This document shows, piece by piece, positions 17,198 through 26,043 of a stretch of DNA of 64,000 nucleotides. The notes under the pieces were generated by a model. The model did no database searches. It was given only the letters and a program-made list of their open reading frames with translations, and had not been told where the DNA came from. Source of the DNA: Terrimicrobiaceae bacterium (GTDB taxonomy: Bacteria > Verrucomicrobiota > Verrucomicrobiia > Chthoniobacterales > Terrimicrobiaceae). The stretch spans positions 248,001 through 312,000 of the forward strand of contig JAGYIV010000010.1 in NCBI GenBank assembly GCA_018402345.1, in the 5' to 3' direction. Every line of letters begins with the position of its first letter. Positions within the stretch are counted from its first letter, which is position 1. Both the position numbers and the translations under genes were made by a program.

Positions 17198-18118
17198 CTA
17201 TTTCAAGGCCTCCACAATGGTGCCGACGTTGTGCTTCATCATCCCTTCATAGGTTGATGCATCGCCTTTTCCAAGCCCGTCGGCATAGAGCACGCCGCCG
17301 GATCGCACCCCGGTCTCGGCGGTGATTTGCCCGAGCACCTTGGGGTTCTCCAGACTCTCCGCAAAGATTGCCTTCACCCTGCGCTCCTTGATCTCCCGGA
17401 TCAACCTCGTGACATGTTGCGAGGAGGGCTGGCTCGATTTTGTCACCCCCTGCACCGGCAACACCTCAAACCCGTATTCGCTGGCGAGATATCCCAGCGC
17501 GTCGTGAGATGTCACCAATACCCTGTTGGCCTTGGGAAGCGACACCACCTGCAAACGCACCCATTTCTCCAACGCCTCGAGCCGCTGGTCGAATGCCGCC
17601 GCATTCGCTTCGTAACTCTCCCGCCCGTCGGGATCTTGTGCCATCAACGCATCGCGGACCTGCATCACCACCGCGCGTGTGTTGGAAACACTATGCCACC
17701 AGTGCGGATCCATCTCGCCGTGGTGGTGATGATGCCCCTCCTCGCCATGCCCCTCGCAGGCACCCTCGATCGGTGTCACCACATCCCCGCCGGCCACCAC
17801 TCGCACACCGGCATTGGCAAGCACCGGACGCATCCGCTCCAGATACGGCTCGAACCCCAATCCGCCGGCCAACAGAACATCCGCCGTCTCGATCCTTTTC
17901 CAATCCCCAGGCGCCGGCTCGTAGAGATGCGGGTCGACCCCCGCATGGACGATTTCCTCAACCTCGACACGCTCTCCCCCCACATTTCTCGCCACATCCG
18001 CCATCACCGTGTTCAGTGAGGCGATCCTTACCGGCCCGGCCTGCACCCCCGCAGACAGAAAAACCCCGATCACGCCCATCAATAAAAGTCTCAACATCGC
18101 GACACACTTGCCTTTCAT
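17198..18118 (-). CDS. znuA: Periplasmic zinc/manganese-binding protein
   Basis: The first gene of the operon encodes the solute-binding component. A signal peptide (MLRLLLMGVIGVFLSAGVQA) precedes RIASLNTVMADVARNVGGER. Metal ligands are visible: HAGVDPHLYEP, the His-rich loop GEEGHHHHHGEMDPHWWH, TSHDALGYLASEYGF and FAESLENPK. The charged His-rich loop is typical of zinc-binding members. Two starts are possible, ATG 18118 (MKGKCVAMLRLL) and ATG 18097; the first places the start directly after the likely operator, the second has an AAGG at a long 13-base spacing. I list the longer form. Confidence 0.9.
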   Translation of the reverse strand: MKGKCVAMLRLLLMGVIGVFLSAGVQAGPVRIASLNTVMADVARNVGGERVEVEEIVHAGVDPHLYEPAPGDWKRIETADVLLAGGLGFEPYLERMRPVLANAGVRVVAGGDVVTPIEGACEGHGEEGHHHHHGEMDPHWWHSVSNTRAVVMQVRDALMAQDPDGRESYEANAAAFDQRLEALEKWVRLQVVSLPKANRVLVTSHDALGYLASEYGFEVLPVQGVTKSSQPSSQHVTRLIREIKERRVKAIFAESLENPKVLGQITAETGVRSGGVLYADGLGKGDASTYEGMMKHNVGTIVEALK

Positions 18119-18120
18119 AA

Positions 18121-18140
18121 ATTGCAAGTCAATTGCAAAT
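18121..18140 (-). promoter_or_regulatory. Possible Zur/Fur-family operator before znuA
   Basis: ATTGCAAGTCAATTGCAAAT contains two copies of the palindrome TTGCAA five bases apart, immediately upstream of the metal transporter operon. TTGCAA half-sites are common in Fur-family operators. The site lies in the 88-bp divergent region shared with lpdA. No regulator gene is present in the window to pair it with. Confidence 0.4.
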
Positions 18141-18206
18141 ACTCCATCCATTGGGTTTGCATCCGGCGATGAATGCCCTCAGACTGCCGCGCTCAATTTA
18201 AAAACT

Positions 18207-19586
18207 ATGGCTGATTATGATTTGATTGTGGTTGGTGGCGGACCTGCGGGCTACGTGGGTGCGATCCGGGCCGGGCAACTTGGAAAAAAAGTCGCGGTGG
18301 TGGAAATGGACCGCGCCGGCGGCACCTGCCTGAACTGGGGCTGCATCCCCACGAAATCCCTCCTGAAAAACGCGGAGGTCTACCAAACCGTCAAAAACCA
18401 CGCGGGCGACTTCGGGCTCAAGATCGAGGGCCTCTCCTACGAGTGGGACAAGGTCATCGGCCGCAGCCGCAAAGTAGCGGACCGCCTCGCGGGCGGCATC
18501 GAGATGCTCTTCAAGAAAAACAAGGTCGACTACATCCGCGGCGAGGCCGAAATCCCGAAGGAGGGAGTGGTCGAGGTCACAGACAAGGACGGCAAGAAAA
18601 CCAGCCACAACGCGGCGAACATCCTCATCGCCACCGGCGTCGTGAGCCGTGAGATGCCGGGCTTCCCCTTCAATGGCAAAAGCGTCATCGGCAGCCGCCA
18701 GGCCATGGTCCTGCCAACCCAGCCCAAAGACATCATCATCATCGGAGCGGGTGCCATCGGCATCGAGTTCGCCTATTTCTTCAACGCCTTCGGCACGAAA
18801 GTGACCGTGGTCGAGATGATGCCGAACATCCTCCCCGTCGAGGACACCGAGGTCAGCCAGACCCTTGAGAAATCCCTCGCGAAGCAGGGCATCAAGCTCC
18901 TCACCGGCACGAAAGTCGACAAGGCTGAGACCACAAATAAAGGCGTCCGCCTCACCGTCTCGGGGAAAGCCACCGAGACACTCGAAGCCGAGATCGCCCT
19001 CGTGGCCATCGGCGTCTCGCCCCTCATGCCAAAAGGCGTCGCGCTCGAGACCGATCCCAAGGGCTACCTCAAAACCAACGACCGCTACGAAACCAGCGTC
19101 AAGGGCGTCTACGGCGCAGGCGACATCATCGGCCCACCTTGGCTCGCCCACGTGGCCAGCTACGAGGCTGTCCAATGCGTGGAGGGCATCTTCGCCGGAA
19201 AGAAACCAAAAAAAGTCACCGTCTTTCCAGGGTGCACCTACTGCCAACCCCAAGTCGCCAGCGTGGGACTCACCGAGCGCGCCGCTACCGAAAAGGGCAT
19301 CAAGTTCAAGGTCGGCAAATTCCCGTTCATGGCCAGCGGCAAGGCCCTCGCCGTGGGCGAGAGCGAGGGCTTCGTGAAGCTCCTTGTGGGCGAGAAACAC
19401 GGCGAAATTCTCGGCGCGCACATCATCGGGGCTGACGCCACCGAAATGATCGCCGAACTCGGACTGGCCATCACCATGGAGGCGACCTACGAAGAGATCG
19501 TAGCCACCATTCACGCCCACCCGACCCTCAGCGAAGCGGTCCACGAGGCCGCCCACGCCTCTCAGGGCCACGCGATCCACTTCTAA
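18207..19586 (+). CDS. lpdA: Dihydrolipoyl dehydrogenase (E3)
   Basis: The flavoprotein E3 re-oxidises dihydrolipoamide in pyruvate, 2-oxoglutarate and related dehydrogenase complexes. The 459-residue protein has the FAD motif VVGGGPAGYVGAIRAGQLGK, the redox disulfide GGTCLNWGCIPTKS, the NAD motif IIGAGAIGIEFAYFFNAFG, the second FAD motif GVYGAGDI, and the C-terminal active-site base in HAHPTLSEAVHEAA. The ATG at 18207 is the family start. No E1 or E2 genes are nearby, so it is probably a shared E3. A strong terminator follows. Confidence 0.97.
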   Translation: MADYDLIVVGGGPAGYVGAIRAGQLGKKVAVVEMDRAGGTCLNWGCIPTKSLLKNAEVYQTVKNHAGDFGLKIEGLSYEWDKVIGRSRKVADRLAGGIEMLFKKNKVDYIRGEAEIPKEGVVEVTDKDGKKTSHNAANILIATGVVSREMPGFPFNGKSVIGSRQAMVLPTQPKDIIIIGAGAIGIEFAYFFNAFGTKVTVVEMMPNILPVEDTEVSQTLEKSLAKQGIKLLTGTKVDKAETTNKGVRLTVSGKATETLEAEIALVAIGVSPLMPKGVALETDPKGYLKTNDRYETSVKGVYGAGDIIGPPWLAHVASYEAVQCVEGIFAGKKPKKVTVFPGCTYCQPQVASVGLTERAATEKGIKFKVGKFPFMASGKALAVGESEGFVKLLVGEKHGEILGAHIIGADATEMIAELGLAITMEATYEEIVATIHAHPTLSEAVHEAAHASQGHAIHF

Positions 19587-19608
19587 ACTTCGCGCCCCGT
19601 CGCATTCG

Positions 19609-19646
19609 AAGGCGTTCGGCCACCATTTGGCCGGACGCCTTTTTTT
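19609..19646 (+). terminator. Rho-independent terminator of lpdA
   Basis: AGGCGTTCGGCCA and TGGCCGGACGCCT form a 13-bp stem (one G-U pair) with a short CCATT loop, followed by a run of T. It lies 23 bases after the lpdA stop. Confidence 0.9.
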
Positions 19647-19714
19647 CTCGCCTCAAATAAGGGTTCCCACTTTTCATTTCCCCACAGGTGGCTTAATTCA
19701 TTTCTTCTTCAAGC

Positions 19715-20713
19715 ATGAACGGACCCACTCGAAACGCCCCCATCGCGCCTGCCCCCGCCGGTCCGGCATTCAGGATCGCGATGACCCTGCTTGCGGGATT
19801 CCTCCTCGTCCAACTCGCCGCCGTCGGCATCCATTACCTCCCAGGCCTGCGCGACGTGATCGTGGAACGCGCCACCACCTCGCCAAAAGCGGAACCTCAA
19901 CCCACAACCGCAGCCGCGCCTGAACCAACCCCCGCCCAAGCAGCTAAACCAATAGAAGAGGGGCCCGATCCCGCCCTCATGGAAAAAATCACCCGCCTCG
20001 TCGAGGAAAGCGACCAGGCATTCCGCGTCGGCGAGCACGCCCCAGCCATGCAGAAAATCCAGGAAGCCGACACTCTCCTCCCCAACGACCCAGGCATCCT
20101 CCTGCGCATGGCGCGCATTCTGGAACGCAAGGACGAACCAAGCCCAGCCGCCGCAATCTACAACCGCGTCCTCGCCCTTCCCGGACTCCCGCGCGACCTG
20201 CGCGCCCAGACCGAGCGCAAACTTTCCATGATGCGCCTGCCCGAAACCCCCGCGACCCCGACAGTCCAAGCCGCTGAAGAGGGGGCCGACATGCGCGATG
20301 AAACCGGCCTTCAACCTGGAGCCACCCTCGGAATCGTCGACACCCGCATCGCTGATACACCAGGCGGTCAAAAAGTCCTGCGCGTTTCAATCAAATCCCT
20401 CCCGGACACCAAAATCGACCCCTCCCGGGTCACCCTCCATGTCTTCTTCTACGAACGCGACGCATCCGGCACCACTTCGCTCACCGACTCGAAGGTCGTG
20501 CCGGAGTGGATCAGCCCACCGATCGATTGGCTGGACAACGAACCAGAACTCCTCAACGCGACCTACCCCGCCCCTGTTCTCGAAGGCACGTCCTACGCGG
20601 GCTTCGTGGTCGGCGTTTACTACAAGGACGAACTCCAAGACACCCGCGCGGATCCAGGCAACCTCGCCCGCGAACATCCCCTCCCTCTTTACCTTCAGAC
20701 ACCCGCCCCATGA
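19715..20713 (+). CDS. Membrane-anchored TPR protein, first gene of the REC/pseudokinase/FGE operon
   Basis: The 332-residue protein has an N-terminal membrane segment (FRIAMTLLAGFLLVQLAAVG, residues ~19-38), a Pro/Ala-rich linker, and TPR-like helices around residues 85-170 (AFRVGEHAPAMQKIQEADTL, then ILERKDEPSPAAAIYNRVLA). The C-terminal 130 residues are beta-rich (LHVFFYERDASGTTSL; YAGFVVGVYYKDE) and resemble a domain found at the end of many verrucomicrobial TPR proteins, but I cannot name it. Its stop overlaps the ATG of the next gene, so the products are made together. A role in assembling a membrane-associated complex with the downstream proteins is inference. Confidence 0.75.
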   Translation: MNGPTRNAPIAPAPAGPAFRIAMTLLAGFLLVQLAAVGIHYLPGLRDVIVERATTSPKAEPQPTTAAAPEPTPAQAAKPIEEGPDPALMEKITRLVEESDQAFRVGEHAPAMQKIQEADTLLPNDPGILLRMARILERKDEPSPAAAIYNRVLALPGLPRDLRAQTERKLSMMRLPETPATPTVQAAEEGADMRDETGLQPGATLGIVDTRIADTPGGQKVLRVSIKSLPDTKIDPSRVTLHVFFYERDASGTTSLTDSKVVPEWISPPIDWLDNEPELLNATYPAPVLEGTSYAGFVVGVYYKDELQDTRADPGNLAREHPLPLYLQTPAP

Positions 20714-22713
20714 GGATTCTTGTGGCTTTGGGCGCACCGGGCGCTGCCGAATCCCTCGGCAGGTTGCTCGTTGAAATCGGTTGGCCGGCACCCTCGATCG
20801 CCACCAACTCGACCGAGGCTCTCGAGTGGATCGAGGCATCCGGCGGATGCGACATTCTCATTGCCGACACCCACCTCACGCCGATGGACGGATTCACCCT
20901 GCGCGATGAGATTCGCTCACGCCTTCCCGCCCTGCGGGCCATCCTGACCAGCCCGCCCGGCGTCTCCCCGCCACTGGAGCTCCTCGGCAACGACCCCTTC
21001 CTGCCGACCCCGTTCACACCCGCCATCCTCGCCGATTGCCTTCACCAACTGCTCTCCGACAAACCCGTCGCCGCCCCCCTGCAAACGGAAGAAACAGCCG
21101 ACACCCCGCCACCTCCGCCAAGAGAGACACTCATCGGCTCGACCCTTGGCAATTACAGGATCGAGGCGATTGTCGGCGAGTATCCTTGGGAGATTCTCTA
21201 CCACGCCAACCAGACAAATGTCGGCCGCAACGTGATCCTCCACGTCCTCAAGCCGGAGTTCTCCTCCGACCCGGCCGCCGTCACCGCCTTCCAACACCGC
21301 GCAAGCCTCAAAGCGGCACTCGACCATCCGAAAATCGCCTCGGTTTACGAGGGTGGCGAGTGGCGCGGCGTCCACTACTTTTCCATGGAGAACATCTCCC
21401 TCCCCTCGCTTGCTGCCCGCATGCACTCGGGGAAAACCCTCCCCGGCCTCGGTGCCATGGAAATCCTCGCCCTCGTCGCGGAAATCCAAAAGCAACTCGC
21501 CGCCTCGGGCGCGGGTAGCGATTCGATCGATACGGAGGATATTTTTTTCAAACGCGGAAAACCTCCCCGCCTTGCCAATATCGCAGCGCCTCTCGTGGAA
21601 CCTGCCACTCCGCCATCCATCGAAATCGCCCGTCTCGCCTCGATACTGCTCGCGTGCATCGATCCCTCCCCAGCCTCGGAACCCGCCCGAATCATCCTGC
21701 AGCGCGCGGCAAACGCCGCCACCGATCCGCTCGACTGGGAACAACTCGCGGAACTCGCCCGCGCCAGCTTTTCAAGGACACCGGCACCCCCCGCCCCACC
21801 ACCTCCACCCGCACCTCCGCAATCCACCCCCTTCCCTCGCCCTCTCCTCTGGGCCATCGCAGCTGCGGCATTGATTCTCCCGCTCGCTGCCTATCTTCTC
21901 TTCACGGCCCTCAACAGCAGCCACCGCGTCACCATTGATGACCTCGGAACCATGGTCGCCATCCCTGCTGGCACCTTCACCTACCAAGGCAAACCAATCG
22001 ACCTGCCGGAATTCCTCATCTCGAAATACGAGGTCACCATCGCCGAATACGCCGAGTTCCTCGACTTCCTTGAGAAAAATCCCTCATTGGCAACCTCATT
22101 CGACCACCCGGACCAACCACCAGGAAAATCCCACATTCCGCGCAACTGGGCCGACAGGACGGATGTCACCCCGCCCCACCCGGGCTACTTCAACCGCGTC
22201 AAACGCTGGGGCCAATACCAAGGCGCCCCGCTCACCCTGGACTCGCCGGTCTTCGGCGTGGATTGGTTCGACGCCTACGCCTACGCCAAATGGAAAGGCC
22301 ACCGCCTGCCCACCGAGCAGGAATGGGAAAAAGCCGCTCTCGGCCCGAATGGCTCCGCGTTCCCTTGGGGAGATTCAGCCGACCCGAAACGCGCCAACAC
22401 CGGCAAGGACTACACTCCGAACCCCGATCCGAAAACCGGCGGCGACATCGATGGATTCAAACGCTGGAGTCCCGCAAACCAACCCGCCACCGATACCAGC
22501 GGATCGGGCGTCATAGGCACTTCGGGCAATGTCTCGGAGTGGACCGCAACCCAACTGGACCGCCCGAACGGCGCAAAGACCGCCGTCATTCGCGGGGGAA
22601 ACTGGAAGACCAACCCGTCTCCAGCGACATTCCGCATCACCCGCCTCCCTCCCACCCACTCAGACGAGGCCCTCGGCTTCCGCACAGCCATGGACCCGCC
22701 GAAAACACCATGA
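20710..22713 (+). CDS. Receiver - pseudokinase - TM - FGE-like fusion protein
   Basis: A 667-residue protein with an unusual domain order. Residues 1-115 resemble a response-regulator receiver (D53 in LIADTHLTPMDGF). Residues ~143-355 follow the Ser/Thr kinase fold (GNYRIEAIVGEYPWEILYHA, then VILHVLKPEF with K181), but there is no HRD loop or DFG, so it is most likely a pseudokinase. A Pro-rich linker (357-370) leads to a membrane helix at ~379-400, and residues ~412-662 are an FGE-sulfatase/SUMF1-like domain (GTFTYQGKPIDLPEFLISKY, RLPTEQEWEKAA, GTSGNVSEW, RGGNWKTNP). The FGE active-site cysteines are absent. The cytosolic half may sense phosphorylation or a ligand while the FGE-like half lies outside the membrane. 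Confidence 0.8.
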   Translation: MRILVALGAPGAAESLGRLLVEIGWPAPSIATNSTEALEWIEASGGCDILIADTHLTPMDGFTLRDEIRSRLPALRAILTSPPGVSPPLELLGNDPFLPTPFTPAILADCLHQLLSDKPVAAPLQTEETADTPPPPPRETLIGSTLGNYRIEAIVGEYPWEILYHANQTNVGRNVILHVLKPEFSSDPAAVTAFQHRASLKAALDHPKIASVYEGGEWRGVHYFSMENISLPSLAARMHSGKTLPGLGAMEILALVAEIQKQLAASGAGSDSIDTEDIFFKRGKPPRLANIAAPLVEPATPPSIEIARLASILLACIDPSPASEPARIILQRAANAATDPLDWEQLAELARASFSRTPAPPAPPPPPAPPQSTPFPRPLLWAIAAAALILPLAAYLLFTALNSSHRVTIDDLGTMVAIPAGTFTYQGKPIDLPEFLISKYEVTIAEYAEFLDFLEKNPSLATSFDHPDQPPGKSHIPRNWADRTDVTPPHPGYFNRVKRWGQYQGAPLTLDSPVFGVDWFDAYAYAKWKGHRLPTEQEWEKAALGPNGSAFPWGDSADPKRANTGKDYTPNPDPKTGGDIDGFKRWSPANQPATDTSGSGVIGTSGNVSEWTATQLDRPNGAKTAVIRGGNWKTNPSPATFRITRLPPTHSDEALGFRTAMDPPKTP

Positions 22714-23642
22714 AATCCCTCCTCTGCCTTTTCTTTTTCACCCTCGTCCTGACGCCGCTCGCCCAGGCGCAACTCCAGGTGAACATCGCACTCAAGCGCT
22801 CGCTCTACGTCTCCTACGAACCCCTCGTCGTTAACGTGACCGTCCAGAACCTCACCGGCAACTCCCTCCACCTCGCCGATGCAGAGGCCGCCCCGTGGTT
22901 CGGGTTTCAGATCGAAACCCTCGACGGACGCCCCCTCGCTCCACGCACCTCCCGCTACTCGAACGCTCCGATCATGATCCCGGCCGGCGGAAAAATCTCC
23001 CGCTCGATCAACCTCACCCCCCTCTTCCCCATCGCAGAATTCGGTGGCTACCGCGTCCGAGCGAACATCCACGACGCCTCAAGAAGCCAATTTCACACCT
23101 CTCCGCCCCTCACCTTCGAAATCACCGAGGGCCGTCCGCTCTTCAAAAAAACCGTCGGTGTGCCCGCCGACCAACCCGGCGGCGGCGGCATGCGCGACAT
23201 CACCCTCATGACCCACCGACTCCCCGCGAGCACACAACTCTACCTCCGCATCCAGGATGCAAAAACCGGCACCGTCTACTGCACCCACCGCCTCGGACGC
23301 ATCGTCTCCTACGGCACCCCGCAGATCGAACTCGATGCGAAAAACACCATCCACATCCTTCAAAATGTCGCGCCAAAAGCATTCCTCTACTCCCGCATCG
23401 GCCTGAACGGCCAGGTGCTGGACCGCAAAACCTACAACCAACTCTCCAAGCGCCCGGGATTGAAAAAAACGGCTGACGGCGGGTATCAAGTCTTCGGAGC
23501 CTTGCTCATCGACCCCAATGAGGCCGCAGCCAAAGCCGAACAACCCCTCCCCTCACTCTCGGACCGCCCTGTGCCCCTCCCCAGCGGCAGCGACATCAGC
23601 AACCCAGAGGATGCCCGCCCGAAAAACCTGCTCTCGCGCTGA
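22710..23642 (+). CDS. Secreted protein of unknown function, third gene of the operon
   Basis: The 310-residue protein has a clear signal peptide (MKSLLCLFFFTLVLTPLAQA, cleavage after AQA). The mature part looks like immunoglobulin-like beta sandwiches: LYVSYEPLVVNVTVQNLTGN and YRVRANIHDASRSQFHTSPP fit strand patterns used for binding. The C-terminal third is Pro-rich and disordered. The ATG overlaps the upstream TGA, placing it in the same operon as the receiver-pseudokinase-FGE fusion. I do not recognise the family; a periplasmic partner for the FGE-like domain is a reasonable guess only. Confidence 0.7.
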   Translation: MKSLLCLFFFTLVLTPLAQAQLQVNIALKRSLYVSYEPLVVNVTVQNLTGNSLHLADAEAAPWFGFQIETLDGRPLAPRTSRYSNAPIMIPAGGKISRSINLTPLFPIAEFGGYRVRANIHDASRSQFHTSPPLTFEITEGRPLFKKTVGVPADQPGGGGMRDITLMTHRLPASTQLYLRIQDAKTGTVYCTHRLGRIVSYGTPQIELDAKNTIHILQNVAPKAFLYSRIGLNGQVLDRKTYNQLSKRPGLKKTADGGYQVFGALLIDPNEAAAKAEQPLPSLSDRPVPLPSGSDISNPEDARPKNLLSR

Positions 23643-23645
23643 TCC

Positions 23646-24230
23646 TCAGCCCGCAAGCGGCCCCCGCACCTCCGCCTCCAGCGCCCTTCCAAGCAACTCC
23701 AGGTAATCATCCCGCGGAATCTCCAACCCGCCGAACCCCGCAAGGTGCGGCGTCACCCACTGCGTGTCGTGCAGCAAAAATCCCCCCTCGAGCAACAGAT
23801 CGTTCAGCCGGCACAATGCCACCTTCGAGGCCCCGGGCACCGTGTGGAACATCGATTCCCCGAAAAACGCCCCGCCGATCGCAATCCCATAAAGCCCGCC
23901 GGCCAACCTCCCTCCACGCCAGACCTCGACCGAATGCGCATGCCCCATCGCATGCAACTCCACACAACTCCGCAAAATCGTGCCGTCGATCCACGTCTCC
24001 TCCCGCCCGGCGCATCCACGCACCACCTCCTCGAAGCACGTGTTGATTCGCACCTCCCAAGCCGGATCCCTCAACACCGCCCGCGCGCCGTGAGGCACAT
24101 GAAACCCCTCGATCGGCAGAATCCCCCTTGGGTCGGGCGAGAACAACCTCAACTCGCCGCCCGCCGCCATCGGAAACACCCCGCGACGATACAAATCCAA
24201 CAACACTTCGGGCGGAATCATGTTTGCCAT
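23646..24230 (-). CDS. aat: Leucyl/phenylalanyl-tRNA-protein transferase
   Basis: Aat attaches Leu or Phe to proteins with an N-terminal Arg or Lys, marking them for ClpAP through the N-end rule. The 194-residue protein carries the family motifs YRRGVFPMA, WIDGTILRSCVELHAMGHAH, GGLYGIAIGGAFFGESMFH and LLHDTQWVTPHLAGFGG. It is slightly short but complete. The gene runs convergently with the secreted-protein gene, leaving three bases between stops. Confidence 0.95.
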   Translation of the reverse strand: MANMIPPEVLLDLYRRGVFPMAAGGELRLFSPDPRGILPIEGFHVPHGARAVLRDPAWEVRINTCFEEVVRGCAGREETWIDGTILRSCVELHAMGHAHSVEVWRGGRLAGGLYGIAIGGAFFGESMFHTVPGASKVALCRLNDLLLEGGFLLHDTQWVTPHLAGFGGLEIPRDDYLELLGRALEAEVRGPLAG

Positions 24231-24259
24231 GCTTGGTCGAACGATTAATCTCCCGCCGC

Positions 24260-24436
24260 ATGAAGGGCATCCTCTTTTTTCTCACCGCCTGCGCGGCGAT
24301 CCTCCTCGGCGCCTGCGCCAATACCGAACTCCAAGTGGATCAAGTCGGCTCGAAACTCGAGCGCGGCCTCCGCGGCCAGGGCCAGATCGTTCCCAACGAC
24401 CCGCTCAAAGACTCGTTCGGCCAGGAATTCAATTAA
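24260..24436 (+). CDS. Small lipoprotein
   Basis: A 58-residue protein with a lipoprotein signal peptide: MKGILFFLTACAAILLGAC, where LLGAC is the lipobox and Cys19 would be lipidated. The short mature part (TELQVDQVGSKLERGLRGQG) is hydrophilic and reads like an entericidin-like envelope peptide. Its start lies about 29 bases from the divergent aat start. It ends 12 bases before guaA and may share its transcript, although a functional link is unlikely. Confidence 0.65.
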   Translation: MKGILFFLTACAAILLGACANTELQVDQVGSKLERGLRGQGQIVPNDPLKDSFGQEFN

Positions 24437-24448
24437 GCCGCATCCAGT

Positions 24449-26017
24449 ATGTCCGCCGCTCCCGTTTCCGAAAAAATCCTCATCCTTGATTTCGGCTCCC
24501 AATACACCCAGGTCATCGCTCGCCGCATCCGCGAGTGCGGGGTCTACTCCGAGATCGTCCCCTTCCACACCAAAGCCTCCGCCATCGCGAAGCTGAAGCC
24601 CTCGGGCATCATCCTCTCGGGCGGTCCCGCGAGCGTCTACGCGAAGAAGGCCCCGCAGGTGGATACAAAAATCTACTCCCTCGGCCTCCCGGTGCTTGGC
24701 ATCTGCTACGGCATGCAACTCATCGCCCATGGCCTGGGCGGCAAGGTGGAACGCTCGACCGAACGCGAATACGGCCCGGGCCACCTCAAGGCGGACCGCT
24801 CCTGCGCCCTCTTCCACAAACTCCCCGCCTCCCTCGAGGTCTGGAACAGCCACGGCGACAAGATCACAAAACTCCCCACCGGCTTCAAACCCCTGGGCAA
24901 AACCGAAAACTCCCCGCACGCTGTCATCGGCGACACGAAACGCCACATCTACGGCCTCCAATTCCACCCCGAAGTCGTCCACACCCCGCGCGGCGGCGAG
25001 ATTCTCGCGAACTTCGTCCACCGCATCTGCGGCTGCAAATCCTCTTGGACCATGGGCTCGTTCATCGAGCGCACCTGCGAGGACATCCGCAATCAAGTCG
25101 GCGATGCCAAAGTCATCCTCGGCCTCAGCGGCGGCGTCGATTCCTCTGTTGCCGCCGTCCTGCTCCACAAGGCGATCGGCGACAATCTCACCTGCATCTT
25201 TGTGGACAACGGTCTCCTCCGCGCGGGCGAGGCGGATGCCGTGAAGAAACTCTTCGCGGGCGAATTCCGCATCCGCATGCAGACAGTTCACGCCGCCGAC
25301 CAATTCCTCAAAAAACTCAAGGGCGTCACCGATCCAGAACGCAAACGCAAGATCATCGGCAACGAATTTATCAAGGTCTTCGAGGCGGCCGCACGCGATC
25401 TCAAGAAATCCGACCCGGGCCATTACCGCTTCCTCGCCCAAGGCACGCTCTACCCCGACGTCATCGAAAGCGTCTCGATCTCGGGAAATCCCGCCGCGCT
25501 CATCAAGAGCCACCACAACGTGGGCGGCCTCCCGGAGCGCATGAAGTTCGAACTCGTCGAACCCCTCCGCCAACTCTTCAAGGATGAGGTCCGCAACGTG
25601 GGAGCCGAACTCGGCCTCTCGAAGGAAATCATCCACCGCCAACCCTTCCCGGGCCCAGGCCTCGCGGTCCGCATCCTCGGTGACATCACCGCCGAACGTC
25701 TCCGCATCGTCCGCGAGGCGGATTCCATCGTGCTCGAGGAAATGAAGGCGTCGGGCTGGTATTACAAAGTCTGGCAATCCTTCGCCGTCCTCCTCCCCGT
25801 TCGCTCCGTGGGCGTCATGGGCGACGAACGCACCTACGAATACACCATCGCCCTCCGCATCGTGACCAGCCACGACGGCATGACAGCCGACTGGGTCCGC
25901 GTGCCCTACGATCTCCTCGCCAAAATCTCCTCGCGCATCATCAACGAGGTGAACGGCGCGAACCGCGTCTGCTACGACATCTCCACAAAACCACCCGCCA
26001 CCATCGAGTGGGAGTAA
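24449..26017 (+). CDS. guaA: GMP synthase (glutamine-hydrolysing)
   Basis: GuaA converts XMP to GMP, using ammonia from glutamine. The 522-residue protein has an N-terminal class I amidotransferase domain ([20 protein letters not shown], catalytic Cys in [16 protein letters not shown], and the His/Glu in FHPEVVHT). The ATP-pyrophosphatase domain has the [20 protein letters not shown]-loop, and the C-terminal dimerisation domain ends [10 protein letters not shown]. All parts are intact and the length is normal. Confidence 0.97.
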   Translation: MSAAPVSEKILILDFGSQYTQVIARRIRECGVYSEIVPFHTKASAIAKLKPSGIILSGGPASVYAKKAPQVDTKIYSLGLPVLGICYGMQLIAHGLGGKVERSTEREYGPGHLKADRSCALFHKLPASLEVWNSHGDKITKLPTGFKPLGKTENSPHAVIGDTKRHIYGLQFHPEVVHTPRGGEILANFVHRICGCKSSWTMGSFIERTCEDIRNQVGDAKVILGLSGGVDSSVAAVLLHKAIGDNLTCIFVDNGLLRAGEADAVKKLFAGEFRIRMQTVHAADQFLKKLKGVTDPERKRKIIGNEFIKVFEAAARDLKKSDPGHYRFLAQGTLYPDVIESVSISGNPAALIKSHHNVGGLPERMKFELVEPLRQLFKDEVRNVGAELGLSKEIIHRQPFPGPGLAVRILGDITAERLRIVREADSIVLEEMKASGWYYKVWQSFAVLLPVRSVGVMGDERTYEYTIALRIVTSHDGMTADWVRVPYDLLAKISSRIINEVNGANRVCYDISTKPPATIEWE

Positions 26018-26043
26018 TCCAAGCATCCAGCCAGGTCTGCAAG

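Noticed and set aside
21946-22713. FGE-sulfatase domain as a formylglycine-generating enzyme
   Set aside because: The active-site cysteines expected near the RGGNW motif are missing (KTNPSPATF instead), so a catalytic role is not supported.
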